A DNA stretch of 64,000 bases. Source: Shewanella basaltis (GTDB taxonomy: Bacteria; Pseudomonadota; Gammaproteobacteria; Enterobacterales; Shewanellaceae). Positions 48,986-57,793 of the stretch are shown here, piece by piece. Under the pieces are notes generated by a model. The model made no database searches. It saw only the letters and a list, made by a program, of their open reading frames with translations, and had not been told where the DNA came from. The position numbers and the translations under genes are program-made. Positions within the stretch are counted from its first letter, which is position 1. The number at the start of each line of letters is the position of its first letter. Where the stretch lies: the NCBI RefSeq assembly GCF_023283885.1, contig NZ_JAKILA010000001.1, positions 186,001-250,000 of the forward strand. Reading direction: 5' to 3'.

Positions 48986-50176
48986 ATGCCGTTAGCCCTA
49001 CTCGCATTGACGCTAAGCGCCTTTGCCATCGGTACTACCGAATTTGTCATTGTGGGATTACTGCCCACCATGGCACACGACCTTAATGTTTCATTGCCCT
49101 CAGCAGGTTTACTTGTCAGCTTGTATGCCCTAGGTGTCGCCATTGGCGCACCGGTATTAACCGCACTGACAGGTAAATGGAATCGTAAACATGTACTGTT
49201 AACCATAATGGCATTATTTGTGGCAGGCAATGTATTAGCCTGGCAAGCCCCAGGCTATGAAACCTTAATTGCCGCGCGCATTATTACCGGGTTGGCTCAC
49301 GGGGTGTTTTTCTCTATTGGCTCAACCATTGCGACCGGGTTGGTGCCCAAAGAAAAAGCCGCCAGTGCCATTGCGATTATGTTTACCGGCTTAACTGTCG
49401 CATTGGTGACAGGCGTGCCATTGGGCACCTATATTGGCCAAACATTTGGCTGGCAAGCCACCTTTTTAACGGTAGCACTGCTAGGCTTAATTGCATTGAT
49501 AGGCAGCAGTTTATTGGTACCAAACAATTTACAACAACCTGCGGCCACCAAAATATCAGCGCAACTTAAGGTATTAACTCAGCCACGATTATTATTAGTG
49601 TATGCCATTACCGCATTAGGCTACGGCGGCACCTTTGTCGCGTTTACATTTTTAGCCCCCATTTTAGAGCAAGTGTCTGGCTTTGAGTCTCATGCGATTG
49701 GCCTAATCATGTTGGTTTACGGCGTGTCAGTGGCTATCGGTAATATTTGGGGCGGAAAAATGGCCGACAAGTTAGGCCCAATCAAAGCGCTGAGTATTAT
49801 CTTTATCGGTTTAGCCGCCATTTTAGTGGTATTTAACTTTACTGCGGTTAACCCTATTGCAGCGGTTATTACCATTTTGGTGTGGGGCGCATTTGCATTT
49901 GGTAATGTGCCAGGCTTACAAGTGTATGTGGTAAAACTGGCACATGTGCACACCCCTAACGCAGTGGATGTAGCCTCTGGCCTCAATATTGCCGCATTTA
50001 ATGTGGGGATTGCACTGGGCGCTTGGGGCGGAGGGATAATTGTTGAACAAGCCGGCTTAATGCATACTCCCTGGGTTGGCGCGGTGATTGTATTATTGGC
50101 ATTAGCGTTAACCCGCTACAGTGGCTCGCTAGACAATAAAACCAATAGCACTGCAGTATCTCAGGCAACGGCATAA
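48986..50176 (+). CDS. MFS transporter, AraJ/YdhP-like efflux family
   Basis: A 396-residue protein with 12 helices. The N-terminal LALTLSAFAIGTTEFVIVGLLPTMAHDL is the DHA1 drug:H+ antiporter signature of AraJ/YdhP/YdeA, with GKWNRKHVLL (loop 2-3) and VTGVPLGTYIGQTFGW (antiporter motif C). It should export small molecules; substrate unknown. RBS GAGGAA. Adjacent divergent LysR gene. Confidence 0.92.
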   Translation: MPLALLALTLSAFAIGTTEFVIVGLLPTMAHDLNVSLPSAGLLVSLYALGVAIGAPVLTALTGKWNRKHVLLTIMALFVAGNVLAWQAPGYETLIAARIITGLAHGVFFSIGSTIATGLVPKEKAASAIAIMFTGLTVALVTGVPLGTYIGQTFGWQATFLTVALLGLIALIGSSLLVPNNLQQPAATKISAQLKVLTQPRLLLVYAITALGYGGTFVAFTFLAPILEQVSGFESHAIGLIMLVYGVSVAIGNIWGGKMADKLGPIKALSIIFIGLAAILVVFNFTAVNPIAAVITILVWGAFAFGNVPGLQVYVVKLAHVHTPNAVDVASGLNIAAFNVGIALGAWGGGIIVEQAGLMHTPWVGAVIVLLALALTRYSGSLDNKTNSTAVSQATA

Positions 50177-50203
50177 TAGATATTTCTGAGCTAGAACTCG
50201 TTA

Positions 50204-50237
50204 ACTCAAGGGCATGGTTTATGCCCTTGAGTATTTT
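50204..50237. terminator. Bidirectional terminator between the MFS gene and the second LysR gene
   Basis: ACTCAAGGGCAT (50204-50215) and ATGCCCTTGAGT (50221-50232) form a perfect 12-bp stem with a 5-base loop, followed by ATTTTC. It sits between two convergent genes. Confidence 0.88.
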
Positions 50238-50246
50238 CAGTTCTAC

Positions 50247-51143
50247 CTAACTTAATCCCCAATCAATCTTAGGCAAATGCTCAATAAACCATTCAAAGCC
50301 TCGGCCTTGATGATCTTTATGCCAGGCAAGATACAAGCTCTGGTTAGGCCGTGGAATTGAGCATTGTTTTTCAATTAGCTCACCACTGTCAAAATAGTAC
50401 TGCACCATGTGCCGCGGTAAAAAACCAATCCCCAAACCTTGGCGCTGGGCCGCTATTTTGGTTTCCATGGTGTTCACTTTAATCACTTGCTTGGTTTTAA
50501 ACAGGCCACTGCTGCGTGTCGGCAACACTTGCGCGGTATCTGCCACCACAACCGAGGCATATTCGGTAAGTTTGTCGGCTTCTAATATGCCATCAACAAA
50601 GGCCAATGGATGATGCGGCGCCACTGCAAATACAAATTCAATCTCGCCTATTTTGTGGGTTTGAAATACACCCCGAGGTAATTCGCCTGAAGCGCCAATC
50701 ACAATGTCGGCGCGGCGACTGTGCAGTGCATCCCAGCCACCCCCAACAGCTTCCACATCGATACTAATATCTACTGAGTGTTCGAGCTGATTAAATTGCT
50801 CGATTAACTGAAACAGCGGTGCTTGCGGAATAACCGTATCGCGCGACAACCTAATTTCAGTTTCCCAGCCCGACTCTAACTGCTGTACAGAGTCAATGAG
50901 TCGATTAGTGGCCAACAAAATATCGCGACCATGCTCTAACACTAATTTACCCGCAGGGGTGAGCTGTGCCCGTTGTTTGCTACGGTCAAACAACGCCGTA
51001 CCCATGTCGTCTTCAAGTTTTTTGATTGTGTAAGTTAATGCTGACGGCACGCGGTACAGTGATGCCGCAGCTGCAGCAAAACTGCCCTTGCGCTCAATGG
51101 CGTCCAAGGCCCGTAGTGCATCGATGGTAATCGCTTGGTGCAT
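50247..51143 (-). CDS. LysR-family transcriptional regulator next to doxX/pirin
   Basis: The 298-residue protein has a winged helix (ITIDALRALDAIERKGSFAAAAASLYRVPSALTYTIKKLEDDMGTALFDRSKQRAQLTPAG) and an effector domain. The ALTYTIKKLE recognition helix resembles the YhaJ/YhjC group that lies beside doxX/yhaK pirins. I start at the ATG at 51143 (AGGGA 7 bases ahead) and not the TTG at 51161. Divergent from doxX. Confidence 0.92.
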   Translation of the reverse strand: MHQAITIDALRALDAIERKGSFAAAAASLYRVPSALTYTIKKLEDDMGTALFDRSKQRAQLTPAGKLVLEHGRDILLATNRLIDSVQQLESGWETEIRLSRDTVIPQAPLFQLIEQFNQLEHSVDISIDVEAVGGGWDALHSRRADIVIGASGELPRGVFQTHKIGEIEFVFAVAPHHPLAFVDGILEADKLTEYASVVVADTAQVLPTRSSGLFKTKQVIKVNTMETKIAAQRQGLGIGFLPRHMVQYYFDSGELIEKQCSIPRPNQSLYLAWHKDHQGRGFEWFIEHLPKIDWGLS

Positions 51144-51303
51144 AAAATTATCCCTATTCAAAAAAATTGAACTATCACCTCAGTTTATTCCGATTTTTTA
51201 TCCAATCAAGTCTCAATATACTCCTTATCAATCGCTGAGATAGGCTAAATAAGCCCTTTATCAGTCATCACAGAATAGTTTAAAAATATTGAGGATAAAT
51301 ACC

Positions 51304-51750
51304 ATGAAAGCACTCGTTAAACACATTACCCACTCTACGGCAGGCGTTAACACATTGGCATTGCGTGTACCGGTGGGGATTATTTTTATGGCCCACGGCG
51401 CCCAAAAATTATTTGGTTGGTTTGGCGGTTACGGTTTAGAAGGTACTGGACAATGGATGGCATCGATTGGTATGGAACCAGGTGTGCTAATGGCCTTTAT
51501 GGCAGGCAGCGCTGAGTTGTTTGGTGGCTTATTTATTTTACTCGGTTTACTGACTCGCCCAGCCGCTGTTGTACTGGCTTTTACCATGGTGGTTGCCATT
51601 GCCAGTGTGCACTTAAGTAACGGCTTGTTTATGTCTAACAACGGTTATGAGTTCGCTTTGGCATTATTAGCCGCCAGCGTGTCATTGGCGTTATCAGGCT
51701 CAGGAAAAGTCGCGCTAGACAACGCGTTAACCCGTCGATGGGCTAAGTAA
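51304..51750 (+). CDS. DoxX-family membrane protein
   Basis: A 148-residue protein with four helices. LALRVPVGIIFMAHGAQKLFGWFGGYGLEGTGQWM and AGSAELFGGLFILLGLLTRPAA are the DoxX/YphA signature. Role uncertain (redox or thiol stress in relatives). Start ATG 51304, preceded by GAGGA. Its stop codon TAA lies inside the TAAGTA duplication at the edge of a palindromic element, so the element landed on the stop without changing the protein. Confidence 0.92.
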   Translation: MKALVKHITHSTAGVNTLALRVPVGIIFMAHGAQKLFGWFGGYGLEGTGQWMASIGMEPGVLMAFMAGSAELFGGLFILLGLLTRPAAVVLAFTMVVAIASVHLSNGLFMSNNGYEFALALLAASVSLALSGSGKVALDNALTRRWAK

Positions 51751-51944
51751 CCTGAGCTCGGGATAACAAATGCCTTTCAAACAGTCCTTTGCCCTGCTCA
51801 CTGCGTTGAATCGACTTACAATAGGCTAGCTATTGACGCGTCAATTCGCCTTGTTAGCAGAACAAATGACAAGCTTGAAAGTAAGAAATTTGTAACCTGT
51901 TGATTTTAAATAGTATAAGTTCATCCCTTATCCCGAGCTCAGGT
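51750..51944. mobile_element. Miniature palindromic transposable element, copy 2
   Basis: A 195-bp copy, about 6-8% different from copies 1 and 3 by eye. Ends ACCTGAGCTCGGGATAA and its exact inverse (TTATCCCGAGCTCAGGT). Flanked by TAAGTA on both sides (51744-51749, 51945-51950), differing from the TAAATA of the other copies at the same position on both flanks, which supports a true 6-bp target duplication. The left copy forms the doxX stop codon. Non-coding, with internal palindromes. Confidence 0.9.
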
Positions 51945-52050
51945 TAAGTAATTTCAGTGCTAATGAGCAAACCTACATTTCGATAATACCAATCAGATCC
52001 AAACACACATCTGATTGGTATCAAGCTACATTAAGCGTTAGGAGTACATC
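51751..52050. other. Gap between doxX and the pirin gene
   Basis: Mostly occupied by element copy 2. The remaining ~100 bases contain an inverted repeat (ATACCAATCAGAT / ATCTGATTGGTAT, about 51987-52021) that could be an operator or weak terminator, then GGAG before the pirin ATG. Confidence 0.5.
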
Positions 52051-52746
52051 ATGATCACTTTACGCCCAGCAAACGAGCGCGGTACCGCCAATTTTGGTTG
52101 GTTAGACAGCAAACACAGCTTCTCATTTGGCCGTTATTACGACCCAGAGCACATGGGCTTTTCAGCCCTGCGAGTCATTAACGATGACAGCGTAGCCCCC
52201 GGTGCAGGCTTTGCCACTCACGGTCACCGCGACATGGAAATCATCAGCTATGTGCTGCAAGGCTCAATAGCCCATAAAGACAGTGAAGGTAATGTTGAAG
52301 TGTTACCCGCAGGTGAGTTCCAGCTTATGTCTGCCGGCAGCGGCATTACGCACAGTGAATACAATGCATCTCAAACCGACCCATTAACCTTTTTACAGAT
52401 TTGGATCCAGCCCAATACCTTAGGTAGTTCGCCGGGGTATCAGCAAAAAAACTTTGGCCAGCCAGTAGGATTAACCCCCATTGCCACGCCAACAGGTGAA
52501 AATGGCACCCTGCACATAAAGCAAAATGCCACCCTGTCACAACTGATTTTAGCGCCGAATTCACAGCTGACGTACACCATTGCTGCCGGGCGAAAAGTGT
52601 ATGTGCATCAAGTCGCAGGAGAGCTGATGGTCGAGTCGCAAAGACTCGCGGCCGGTGATGGTGCAAAAATAACAGAGCGACACACTATCACCTTTAAAAA
52701 TGAACTAGACGACCAGTCTACTGCACTGCTGTTTGATTTGCCTTAA
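52051..52746 (+). CDS. Pirin-family protein (YhhW-like, quercetin dioxygenase type)
   Basis: The 231-residue bicupin has the pirin metal site HGHRDMEIISYVLQG (two His and Glu further on) and the LMSAGSGITHSEYN motif. YhhW of E. coli oxidises quercetin in vitro; the natural job is unclear. The N-terminal NFGWLDSKHSFSFGRYYDP is diagnostic. It forms a LysR-DoxX-pirin group seen in many proteobacteria; element copy 2 now separates doxX from pirin. Confidence 0.94.
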   Translation: MITLRPANERGTANFGWLDSKHSFSFGRYYDPEHMGFSALRVINDDSVAPGAGFATHGHRDMEIISYVLQGSIAHKDSEGNVEVLPAGEFQLMSAGSGITHSEYNASQTDPLTFLQIWIQPNTLGSSPGYQQKNFGQPVGLTPIATPTGENGTLHIKQNATLSQLILAPNSQLTYTIAAGRKVYVHQVAGELMVESQRLAAGDGAKITERHTITFKNELDDQSTALLFDLP

Positions 52747-52761
52747 TACCAACACTCGTGA

Positions 52762-52787
52762 TGCCTGCAATAACAACATTGCAGGCA
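52762..52787. terminator. Hairpin between pirin and PepSY genes
   Basis: TGCCTGCAAT (52762-52771) and ATTGCAGGCA (52778-52787) form a perfect 10-bp stem with loop AACAAC. No T run follows on either strand, so termination is uncertain, although it lies between two convergent genes. Confidence 0.5.
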
Positions 52788-52796
52788 CTTAAGCTG

Positions 52797-54395
52797 TTAA
52801 TTCACAAGTGGATTGCTCAGGTTATCAGTAGTCGCCATCGGCTTTGCATCTTTTAGCTTTAGCGCACTATACACACCAATAACCGCCATAAAGACCATTG
52901 CCACTTGCACCCCAATTACCGCAGTAAAGCCATTTTGCCACAGAGTGATCATTTGCTCGGCAAACATCAGCCAATCGGCTATCAATGTTGTTAATAGCAA
53001 TGCACTGGTAAGCAGTAATAAGCGGCTAATATGACGTTTAATATTGCCAATGTTAATACTCACTAACATGGTCGCTAACAAAGCCACGACAAAACAACTT
53101 ACAAGCCAGTCACCGCGAGCCGTTAAGGTGGCAGGCAATAGTCGCTCGCATAAAAACCCAACAGCGGTAGCGACAATAATGCCGCCACATCCTCCAATAG
53201 TGATGGTGCTTGCAATGGCAATGCTGCGTGGCGAAGAATGGCGCTGTGCACGACGTTGATTAATCCACAGCATATTGCCTGCAACAATCATTGCACTGAC
53301 TGCCATCGCTAAAATAAAGTATAAAATGCGCACATCCATGCCGGCAAAATCACCAAAATGCAATGTCACTAACACATCACGCCCCTGACGAAATACGTTG
53401 TATTGCTCGGCATTAACTTTATCGACCACGGCACCGTTGGCGACACGATAAGTCACTTCGTCACGCTGAGCAAAACTGGCAGTATCAGTGCCACGCACTT
53501 GCACTAATGCATTGTCAGCACCGTAATGATGAAAAATCACATTGCGTAACTCAAAATTGGCTTGTTGTTTGGTTTGCTCAATCAAGGTAAACGCATTGTC
53601 CATTGCCATCGGGGTTTTACTGCGCGGCTCAACCACCCGCTTAAAACCCGCATCATTAAACAAGGCTTGTTGATCGCCCTGATAAATAAACGTCACAAAT
53701 GCCAATTGAAACACAATGGCTAAATTGAGCACCAATCCACTTAAGGCATACATTACTGTAAACGGTAGCGACATGACGCCCACCACAGTATGTAAATCCA
53801 ATAAATGATCGCGCCGCTGCTTATCTATTCGATACTGAAAAAAATGCTTAAACAGTTTACGTGCATGAATAAACACCCCTGACACCAGGGCAAACAAAAA
53901 CACTAATGTGACAATCCCGATGAGGTAACTTCCACCAGGTAAATGAAGGTTGTAATGCAATCGATAGATAAATTGCGACAACAAAAAGTCATCTTTACCG
54001 GCTACTGTTTCACCGGTTTTAGGGTCAACCAAGATCGGAAAAGACTGGCGTCCGCTGTCAGTTGTTGGGTCAACCACTTCGAGATAAAAAATATAGTAAG
54101 GCACTAATGCAGTGGGCATGTTTATTCTAAAGCGCCCGTCTTCAGCAACAGGATATTCAGCCATTTTTTGTTTAACTAGGCTGCCAAGTGGCAAATCTTG
54201 CTGACTGCTTTGCACCGGATGATGCGGCGTAATTGCCCATTGCGCCACTTCGTCATGGAACAGGGTAATCGCACCCGCCCAAAATACGATAAACAACAAT
54301 GGCGAAATGATCAGCCCAAGCCAACTGTGGGCTTCGACCAGGTTTTTAATCACTTTATGCGGTGAGGTAATGCGAGGATTCATTGAGGACTTCAT
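52797..54395 (-). CDS. PepSY-associated transmembrane protein (iron-linked reductase type)
   Basis: The 532-residue protein has a first helix with AHSWLGLIISPLLFIVFWAGAITLF (PiuB signature), PepSY-like periplasmic segments (SQQDLPLGSLVKQKMAEYPVAEDG, ILVDPKTGETVAG), a conserved RLHYNLHLPG and DLHTVVGVMSLPFTVMYALSGL, then four C-terminal helices. Such PepSY_TM proteins are iron-regulated and thought to help reduce or release siderophore iron. Start ATG 54395 overlaps the upstream stop (TAATG). Third gene of a Fur-type operon. Confidence 0.9.
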   Translation of the reverse strand: MKSSMNPRITSPHKVIKNLVEAHSWLGLIISPLLFIVFWAGAITLFHDEVAQWAITPHHPVQSSQQDLPLGSLVKQKMAEYPVAEDGRFRINMPTALVPYYIFYLEVVDPTTDSGRQSFPILVDPKTGETVAGKDDFLLSQFIYRLHYNLHLPGGSYLIGIVTLVFLFALVSGVFIHARKLFKHFFQYRIDKQRRDHLLDLHTVVGVMSLPFTVMYALSGLVLNLAIVFQLAFVTFIYQGDQQALFNDAGFKRVVEPRSKTPMAMDNAFTLIEQTKQQANFELRNVIFHHYGADNALVQVRGTDTASFAQRDEVTYRVANGAVVDKVNAEQYNVFRQGRDVLVTLHFGDFAGMDVRILYFILAMAVSAMIVAGNMLWINQRRAQRHSSPRSIAIASTITIGGCGGIIVATAVGFLCERLLPATLTARGDWLVSCFVVALLATMLVSINIGNIKRHISRLLLLTSALLLTTLIADWLMFAEQMITLWQNGFTAVIGVQVAMVFMAVIGVYSALKLKDAKPMATTDNLSNPLVN

Positions 54396-54655
54396 TAATA
54401 AACAGGAATATAAAACAACAACACATTGGCAATGGCGGTTACAACAAACCACTTGCCACATACCATACTGGCCGCTTTGGCATTATTGCGGCTGTAACAA
54501 TAAATCATCACGGCCACCCATAAGCAAAAACCCAGCATCATTCCGACAAATAATTTGGTATCTGCCGCAAAGGGCAACAAACGAAAAAGCAACAACGCTA
54601 AGCAGACGGCCAGTAATAACCCCCAAACAAAGGCTGCAAAAGACTTAAACCACAT
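54395..54655 (-). CDS. DUF3649-like small membrane protein
   Basis: The 86-residue protein has three hydrophobic segments (FVWGLLLAVCLALLLFRLLPF, LFVGMMLGFCLWVAVMIYCY, WFVVTAIANVLLFYIP). Small proteins of this kind sit between DUF3325 and PepSY genes in siderophore loci of Pseudomonas and Shewanella; function unproven. It is translationally coupled to the PepSY gene and 20 bases after the upstream gene. Confidence 0.75.
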   Translation of the reverse strand: MWFKSFAAFVWGLLLAVCLALLLFRLLPFAADTKLFVGMMLGFCLWVAVMIYCYSRNNAKAASMVCGKWFVVTAIANVLLFYIPVY

Positions 54656-54675
54656 TTGATTAACCTTACCGAGTC

Positions 54676-54999
54676 TTACTTAACACCAACCAGCATAATA
54701 CTGACAAATAAAGCAAAACCTAATGAGCTCACCCACATACTACGGCCCTTAAAGTGTGCAGCTAACAACACCATCATTATCCACATGGTCATGACACAAA
54801 TGATCACTAACAAACAAGACACCAGCACACTGTAGGTATGGCTAAATCCCCATGCTGAAAATAGCATGGCTGCACACCCTAGACTCCAGGCAAGCAGTTT
54901 AGGAAAAGGCAGGCTAATAAGTTGCTGCTTATCTGAGGCTAAATAAGCAAACAAACACCCAACCCATAAAGAAGAAACGCTAATGAGTTCCATAATCAT
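54676..54999 (-). CDS. DUF3325-like small membrane protein
   Basis: The 107-residue protein has about four hydrophobic segments (ELISVSSLWVGCLFAYLAS, LLAWSLGCAAMLFSAWGFS, VLVSCLLVIICVMTMWIMMVLLAA, VSSLGFALFVSIMLVGV), matching the DUF3325 layout. A TTG at 55026 would extend it, but that lies inside the Fur-like box, so I prefer the ATGs at 54999 or 54993. First gene of the putative iron operon. Confidence 0.72.
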   Translation of the reverse strand: MIMELISVSSLWVGCLFAYLASDKQQLISLPFPKLLAWSLGCAAMLFSAWGFSHTYSVLVSCLLVIICVMTMWIMMVLLAAHFKGRSMWVSSLGFALFVSIMLVGVK

Positions 55000-55017
55000 C
55001 CAACCAATAAATGCAAA

Positions 55018-55032
55018 TGATAACAATTTTCA
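55018..55032. promoter_or_regulatory. Fur box candidate
   Basis: TGATAACAATTTTCA matches the 7-1-7 Fur consensus (TGATAATnATTATCA) at 12 of 14 defined positions. It lies about 20 bases before the first gene of the DUF3325/DUF3649/PepSY operon, in AT-rich promoter-like DNA. Confidence 0.65.
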
Positions 55033-55201
55033 TTTATTATTATAGGCTGAACATATTTTTACAAGAAAATATTGAACATGAAGAAGTAAATTTAGCATTG
55101 TTGGCGATTAATACCCCTAAATATCGCAAAAAACCATGCCATAATTAACACGCTAGCTTTGCTCACACGGGCATATAACTCAACAATAAAATCAAATAGC
55201 G

Positions 55202-56269
55202 CTATTCATTAGCCATTTTTTGTAAAAACTCCAGACGCTGCATTTCTTGTTCGTCTGGCTGCCAAGGCTCGTCAGATAACTGCTGTACGGCAAATTCCCC
55301 TAAGTTGTAGCTGGGCTCATTACTACTACCATAACGAGTTAACTCACCGGGTACCGCTGGGCGTCGCTCTAGCACAAAACTGCCTAGTGTAAACTCACCG
55401 TCCTGATCTGGTAACACGCCCTTATAGGCTTTCAGCGTTATCTCAGCAGAACCTTCTGACAACTTTTCAGATTGAGTTAGCAGGGCAACAGGCTGCTGAT
55501 TAGCCGCATACAAATTGGCGCGAAGCCGATAATAACCTGCTTTTTCAACCTCTAACTTTACTGGGATTACCATGTCGTGCCCTTCAGCATGTACTGCACC
55601 TACCCCGGTGACTGTCGCTGTTGGGTAACTGTATTCAATACCCGTTGTTAACGTTTGCTTTTTACCTTTGGCGCTAAAAGTCACATTCACCGCCATTGGG
55701 CCATCCCATTGCGGTGTGGCATCAAGTCGCACTGTCCACTTACCGTCACCATCTAGGGCCATATCAGCCTCGGCTAACCTCTCAGCGCCAGCGTCCATTT
55801 CACTATAAATAGAAGCGCTAACCTCTGTTGCCGTTAACCCATTAACCTCTAGCATGATTGTGACAGGCTGAGGAAAACTAAAGCGATACTGAGGCATGAT
55901 AATACTCGCGCTGGCGCCTCCTTCTAATAAGACAGGCTGAGACACATAACGATTTGGGTTAAGGATATGAACATCATCAACCCCAATCGGTAACGAATAG
56001 GCTGGCAAGCTCAACTCTTTTGCATACGCTTGCGCAAGCAATGAAAAACGCTCGCTCATCGACTCAGGTAACGTTTCTTTAATGGTTACTTGCTTAGGTG
56101 CCATCGGCTTTACCACCTTAGATGACGAAGTCGCAATTGCAGCTTGCACCGACGTATCAACCTGAGCCAGCGTTGGTGCTGGCTCAGACGAAACATACCA
56201 ATATGCAGCACATCCACCAAGCAAGGCGACAACTGAGACAACTTTTTTATGCTTCATCGATTTGCCCAT
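55202..56269 (-). CDS. Secreted/anchored hypothetical protein encoded after a lipase
   Basis: Not recognised with confidence. The 355-residue product has an N-terminal membrane segment (KVVSVVALLGGCAAYWYV; a Cys in GGCAA is not a clear lipobox), a Pro/Lys/Thr linker, and a beta-rich periplasmic part with a repeat-like region (VTIMLEVNGLTATEVSASIYSEMD, then WTVRLDATPQWDGPMAVNVTFSAKG) resembling Ig-like folds. It follows the lipase gene by 12 bases on the same strand. The position recalls lipase-specific foldases, but it lacks the foldase helical motif RxxFDY, so a shared role is only inference. Confidence 0.7.
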   Translation of the reverse strand: MGKSMKHKKVVSVVALLGGCAAYWYVSSEPAPTLAQVDTSVQAAIATSSSKVVKPMAPKQVTIKETLPESMSERFSLLAQAYAKELSLPAYSLPIGVDDVHILNPNRYVSQPVLLEGGASASIIMPQYRFSFPQPVTIMLEVNGLTATEVSASIYSEMDAGAERLAEADMALDGDGKWTVRLDATPQWDGPMAVNVTFSAKGKKQTLTTGIEYSYPTATVTGVGAVHAEGHDMVIPVKLEVEKAGYYRLRANLYAANQQPVALLTQSEKLSEGSAEITLKAYKGVLPDQDGEFTLGSFVLERRPAVPGELTRYGSSNEPSYNLGEFAVQQLSDEPWQPDEQEMQRLEFLQKMANE

Positions 56270-56281
56270 ATTGAAGATAAA

Positions 56282-57331
56282 TTAATTTGCAGCCTGATAT
56301 ACCAATGACGACATACTGGTTTTGCTCGAATTACTCACAACTCTATAACGCGAACTAAAAACCCACCAGCCACGTTTTTCATCATAAGTGGTAAATTTTA
56401 TGTTGTCGCCATTTAAGTATGCCGAGCTATTATTGGCAGTAGTGACTTCGTCTTTGGCACTGCTGCCAATGGTGTCGTTGTGGCTATATCCCTCACTCAT
56501 CAACATAGGATAATGATAAGGCATAAATGCACTTGGACCGCTTACCGAGGTTAACTTACCGTCAAACGCAACACTGCGTGAACAACTGTCATAACTGGTT
56601 GCAGAAGCCGCACCACAACTAGAATGGCTTGCGACCACACCGTCATCTTCACCCGGCAAAAATGCCCCAGTGGCCCCTAAAAAGTCAGAACCTGCGCCAG
56701 CAAAGCGTAAGCGTGGTACTCGGCTATCTGGAAACGCTGCCAATTGACGCGCGGTATTTACCCGTAAATCATTTAACACCCCAATGTTAGATGATGACGG
56801 TGTCGCACCAAGCCATAACGATACCGCGAGTTTGACCGTGGAGTTAATTAAACCAGAACCATTGGCGACGTTTACTGCAAGATCGGCTAATTCCACACCA
56901 CCACCAGCGCCCGCAAAGTCAAATGTTGCCACAATATTTAGGGGCTGTAAGCCGGCATTTTGTAACCACAACGCCTGGTTATCAATAATGTAACGAGTCA
57001 CTAAGTCGCCCGTTGAGTGAGACACAAATATACAACCACTGGCACAGGTGCCATCACGCGACATTTGTTGTAATTTAGGCCATACATACTGGCTGGTAAT
57101 TTTATTAGCAATACGCTCTTGCGAAGGCCAATCAATACGCTCGTCGGCTCTATCGCGCCAATATTGCGCCCAATAATCAGCACCATTATTGCTCACCTGC
57201 GCCCCAACAGGTTTGCTTTGTAAGTTGTCAGGCTGAAAACCGTGCACTAATACCACTGGGTAACCACCAACGGCCGCTTGCGCTGCGCCGCTGAGTAAGC
57301 CTGCTAACAATAAGAAAATCGATTTTTTCAT
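56282..57331 (-). CDS. Secreted lipase, alpha/beta hydrolase
   Basis: The 349-residue enzyme has a signal peptide (to AAQA, residue ~19), the oxyanion motif YPVVLVHGFQPDNL, and a nucleophile serine in IFVSHSTGDLVTRY (S-H-S-T-G, a lipase variant of GxSxG with Ser for the first Gly). A cysteine-rich middle (GTCASGCIF, HSSCGAASATSYDSCSR) suggests disulfides. The catalytic Asp is probably in the GEDDGVV region and the His in YSHNDTIG. It should hydrolyse lipid esters outside the cell. RBS GAGGA. Confidence 0.85.
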   Translation of the reverse strand: MKKSIFLLLAGLLSGAAQAAVGGYPVVLVHGFQPDNLQSKPVGAQVSNNGADYWAQYWRDRADERIDWPSQERIANKITSQYVWPKLQQMSRDGTCASGCIFVSHSTGDLVTRYIIDNQALWLQNAGLQPLNIVATFDFAGAGGGVELADLAVNVANGSGLINSTVKLAVSLWLGATPSSSNIGVLNDLRVNTARQLAAFPDSRVPRLRFAGAGSDFLGATGAFLPGEDDGVVASHSSCGAASATSYDSCSRSVAFDGKLTSVSGPSAFMPYHYPMLMSEGYSHNDTIGSSAKDEVTTANNSSAYLNGDNIKFTTYDEKRGWWVFSSRYRVVSNSSKTSMSSLVYQAAN

Positions 57332-57793
57332 GGGTTGTCCTCATATTTTTATCTGTAACAGCACCAACCAGGCTGTTAACCATTTTTTATAATTTTGTTA
57401 TCAGATTTATACATCTTGTTACAACTGAGCACTCAACATAGAGCAGATAAAAAACAATGCAAGCCCTAAAAATGGTGTGTTTACTGGCTTTTCATCCAAA
57501 ATATTCAGCACCTTGTTTAAATTGCGAGCGTCTATTTTTATCAGCATGAGTGAAAGGATATGTAACAAGGTAATGAATAAGCCACATGAATATCGGGTTA
57601 GGTTACTCAGCTGTTTTAAGCTTTTACTCCAACTATTTTCATCATCAACACAATTTATTGCCATTAAGGCGTATAAACATCTTAACCACTGCGTTTTACC
57701 CTATTTAAGCCGGTAAAAATGCGCTAAACAGCCGTCGATTTATGCCTATAATCAATTGATGGGCTAAGTAGACTTACAATGGATTGACACAAT
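57332..57793. other. Gap between the lipase and the periplasmic binding protein gene
   Basis: The 462-base gap includes the lipase promoter and an AT-rich tract. Two frames of ~80 codons overlap on opposite strands (57419-57664 - and 57477-57716 +); only the - one has membrane-protein character and it is listed as a weak candidate. Confidence 0.4.
57419..57664 (-). CDS. Weak candidate small membrane protein
   Basis: An 81-codon frame with two hydrophobic stretches (YSCGLFITLLHILSLMLI and PFLGLALFFICSMLSAQL). There is no clear ribosome site before its ATG and no family is recognised. It may be a chance frame in AT-rich DNA; kept only because the two helices are well formed. Confidence 0.3.
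   Translation of the reverse strand: MAINCVDDENSWSKSLKQLSNLTRYSCGLFITLLHILSLMLIKIDARNLNKVLNILDEKPVNTPFLGLALFFICSMLSAQL

Noticed and set aside
57477..57716. 79-codon + frame between the lipase and the binding protein genes
   Set aside because: No ribosome site and no recognisable features; it overlaps the slightly better - strand candidate.
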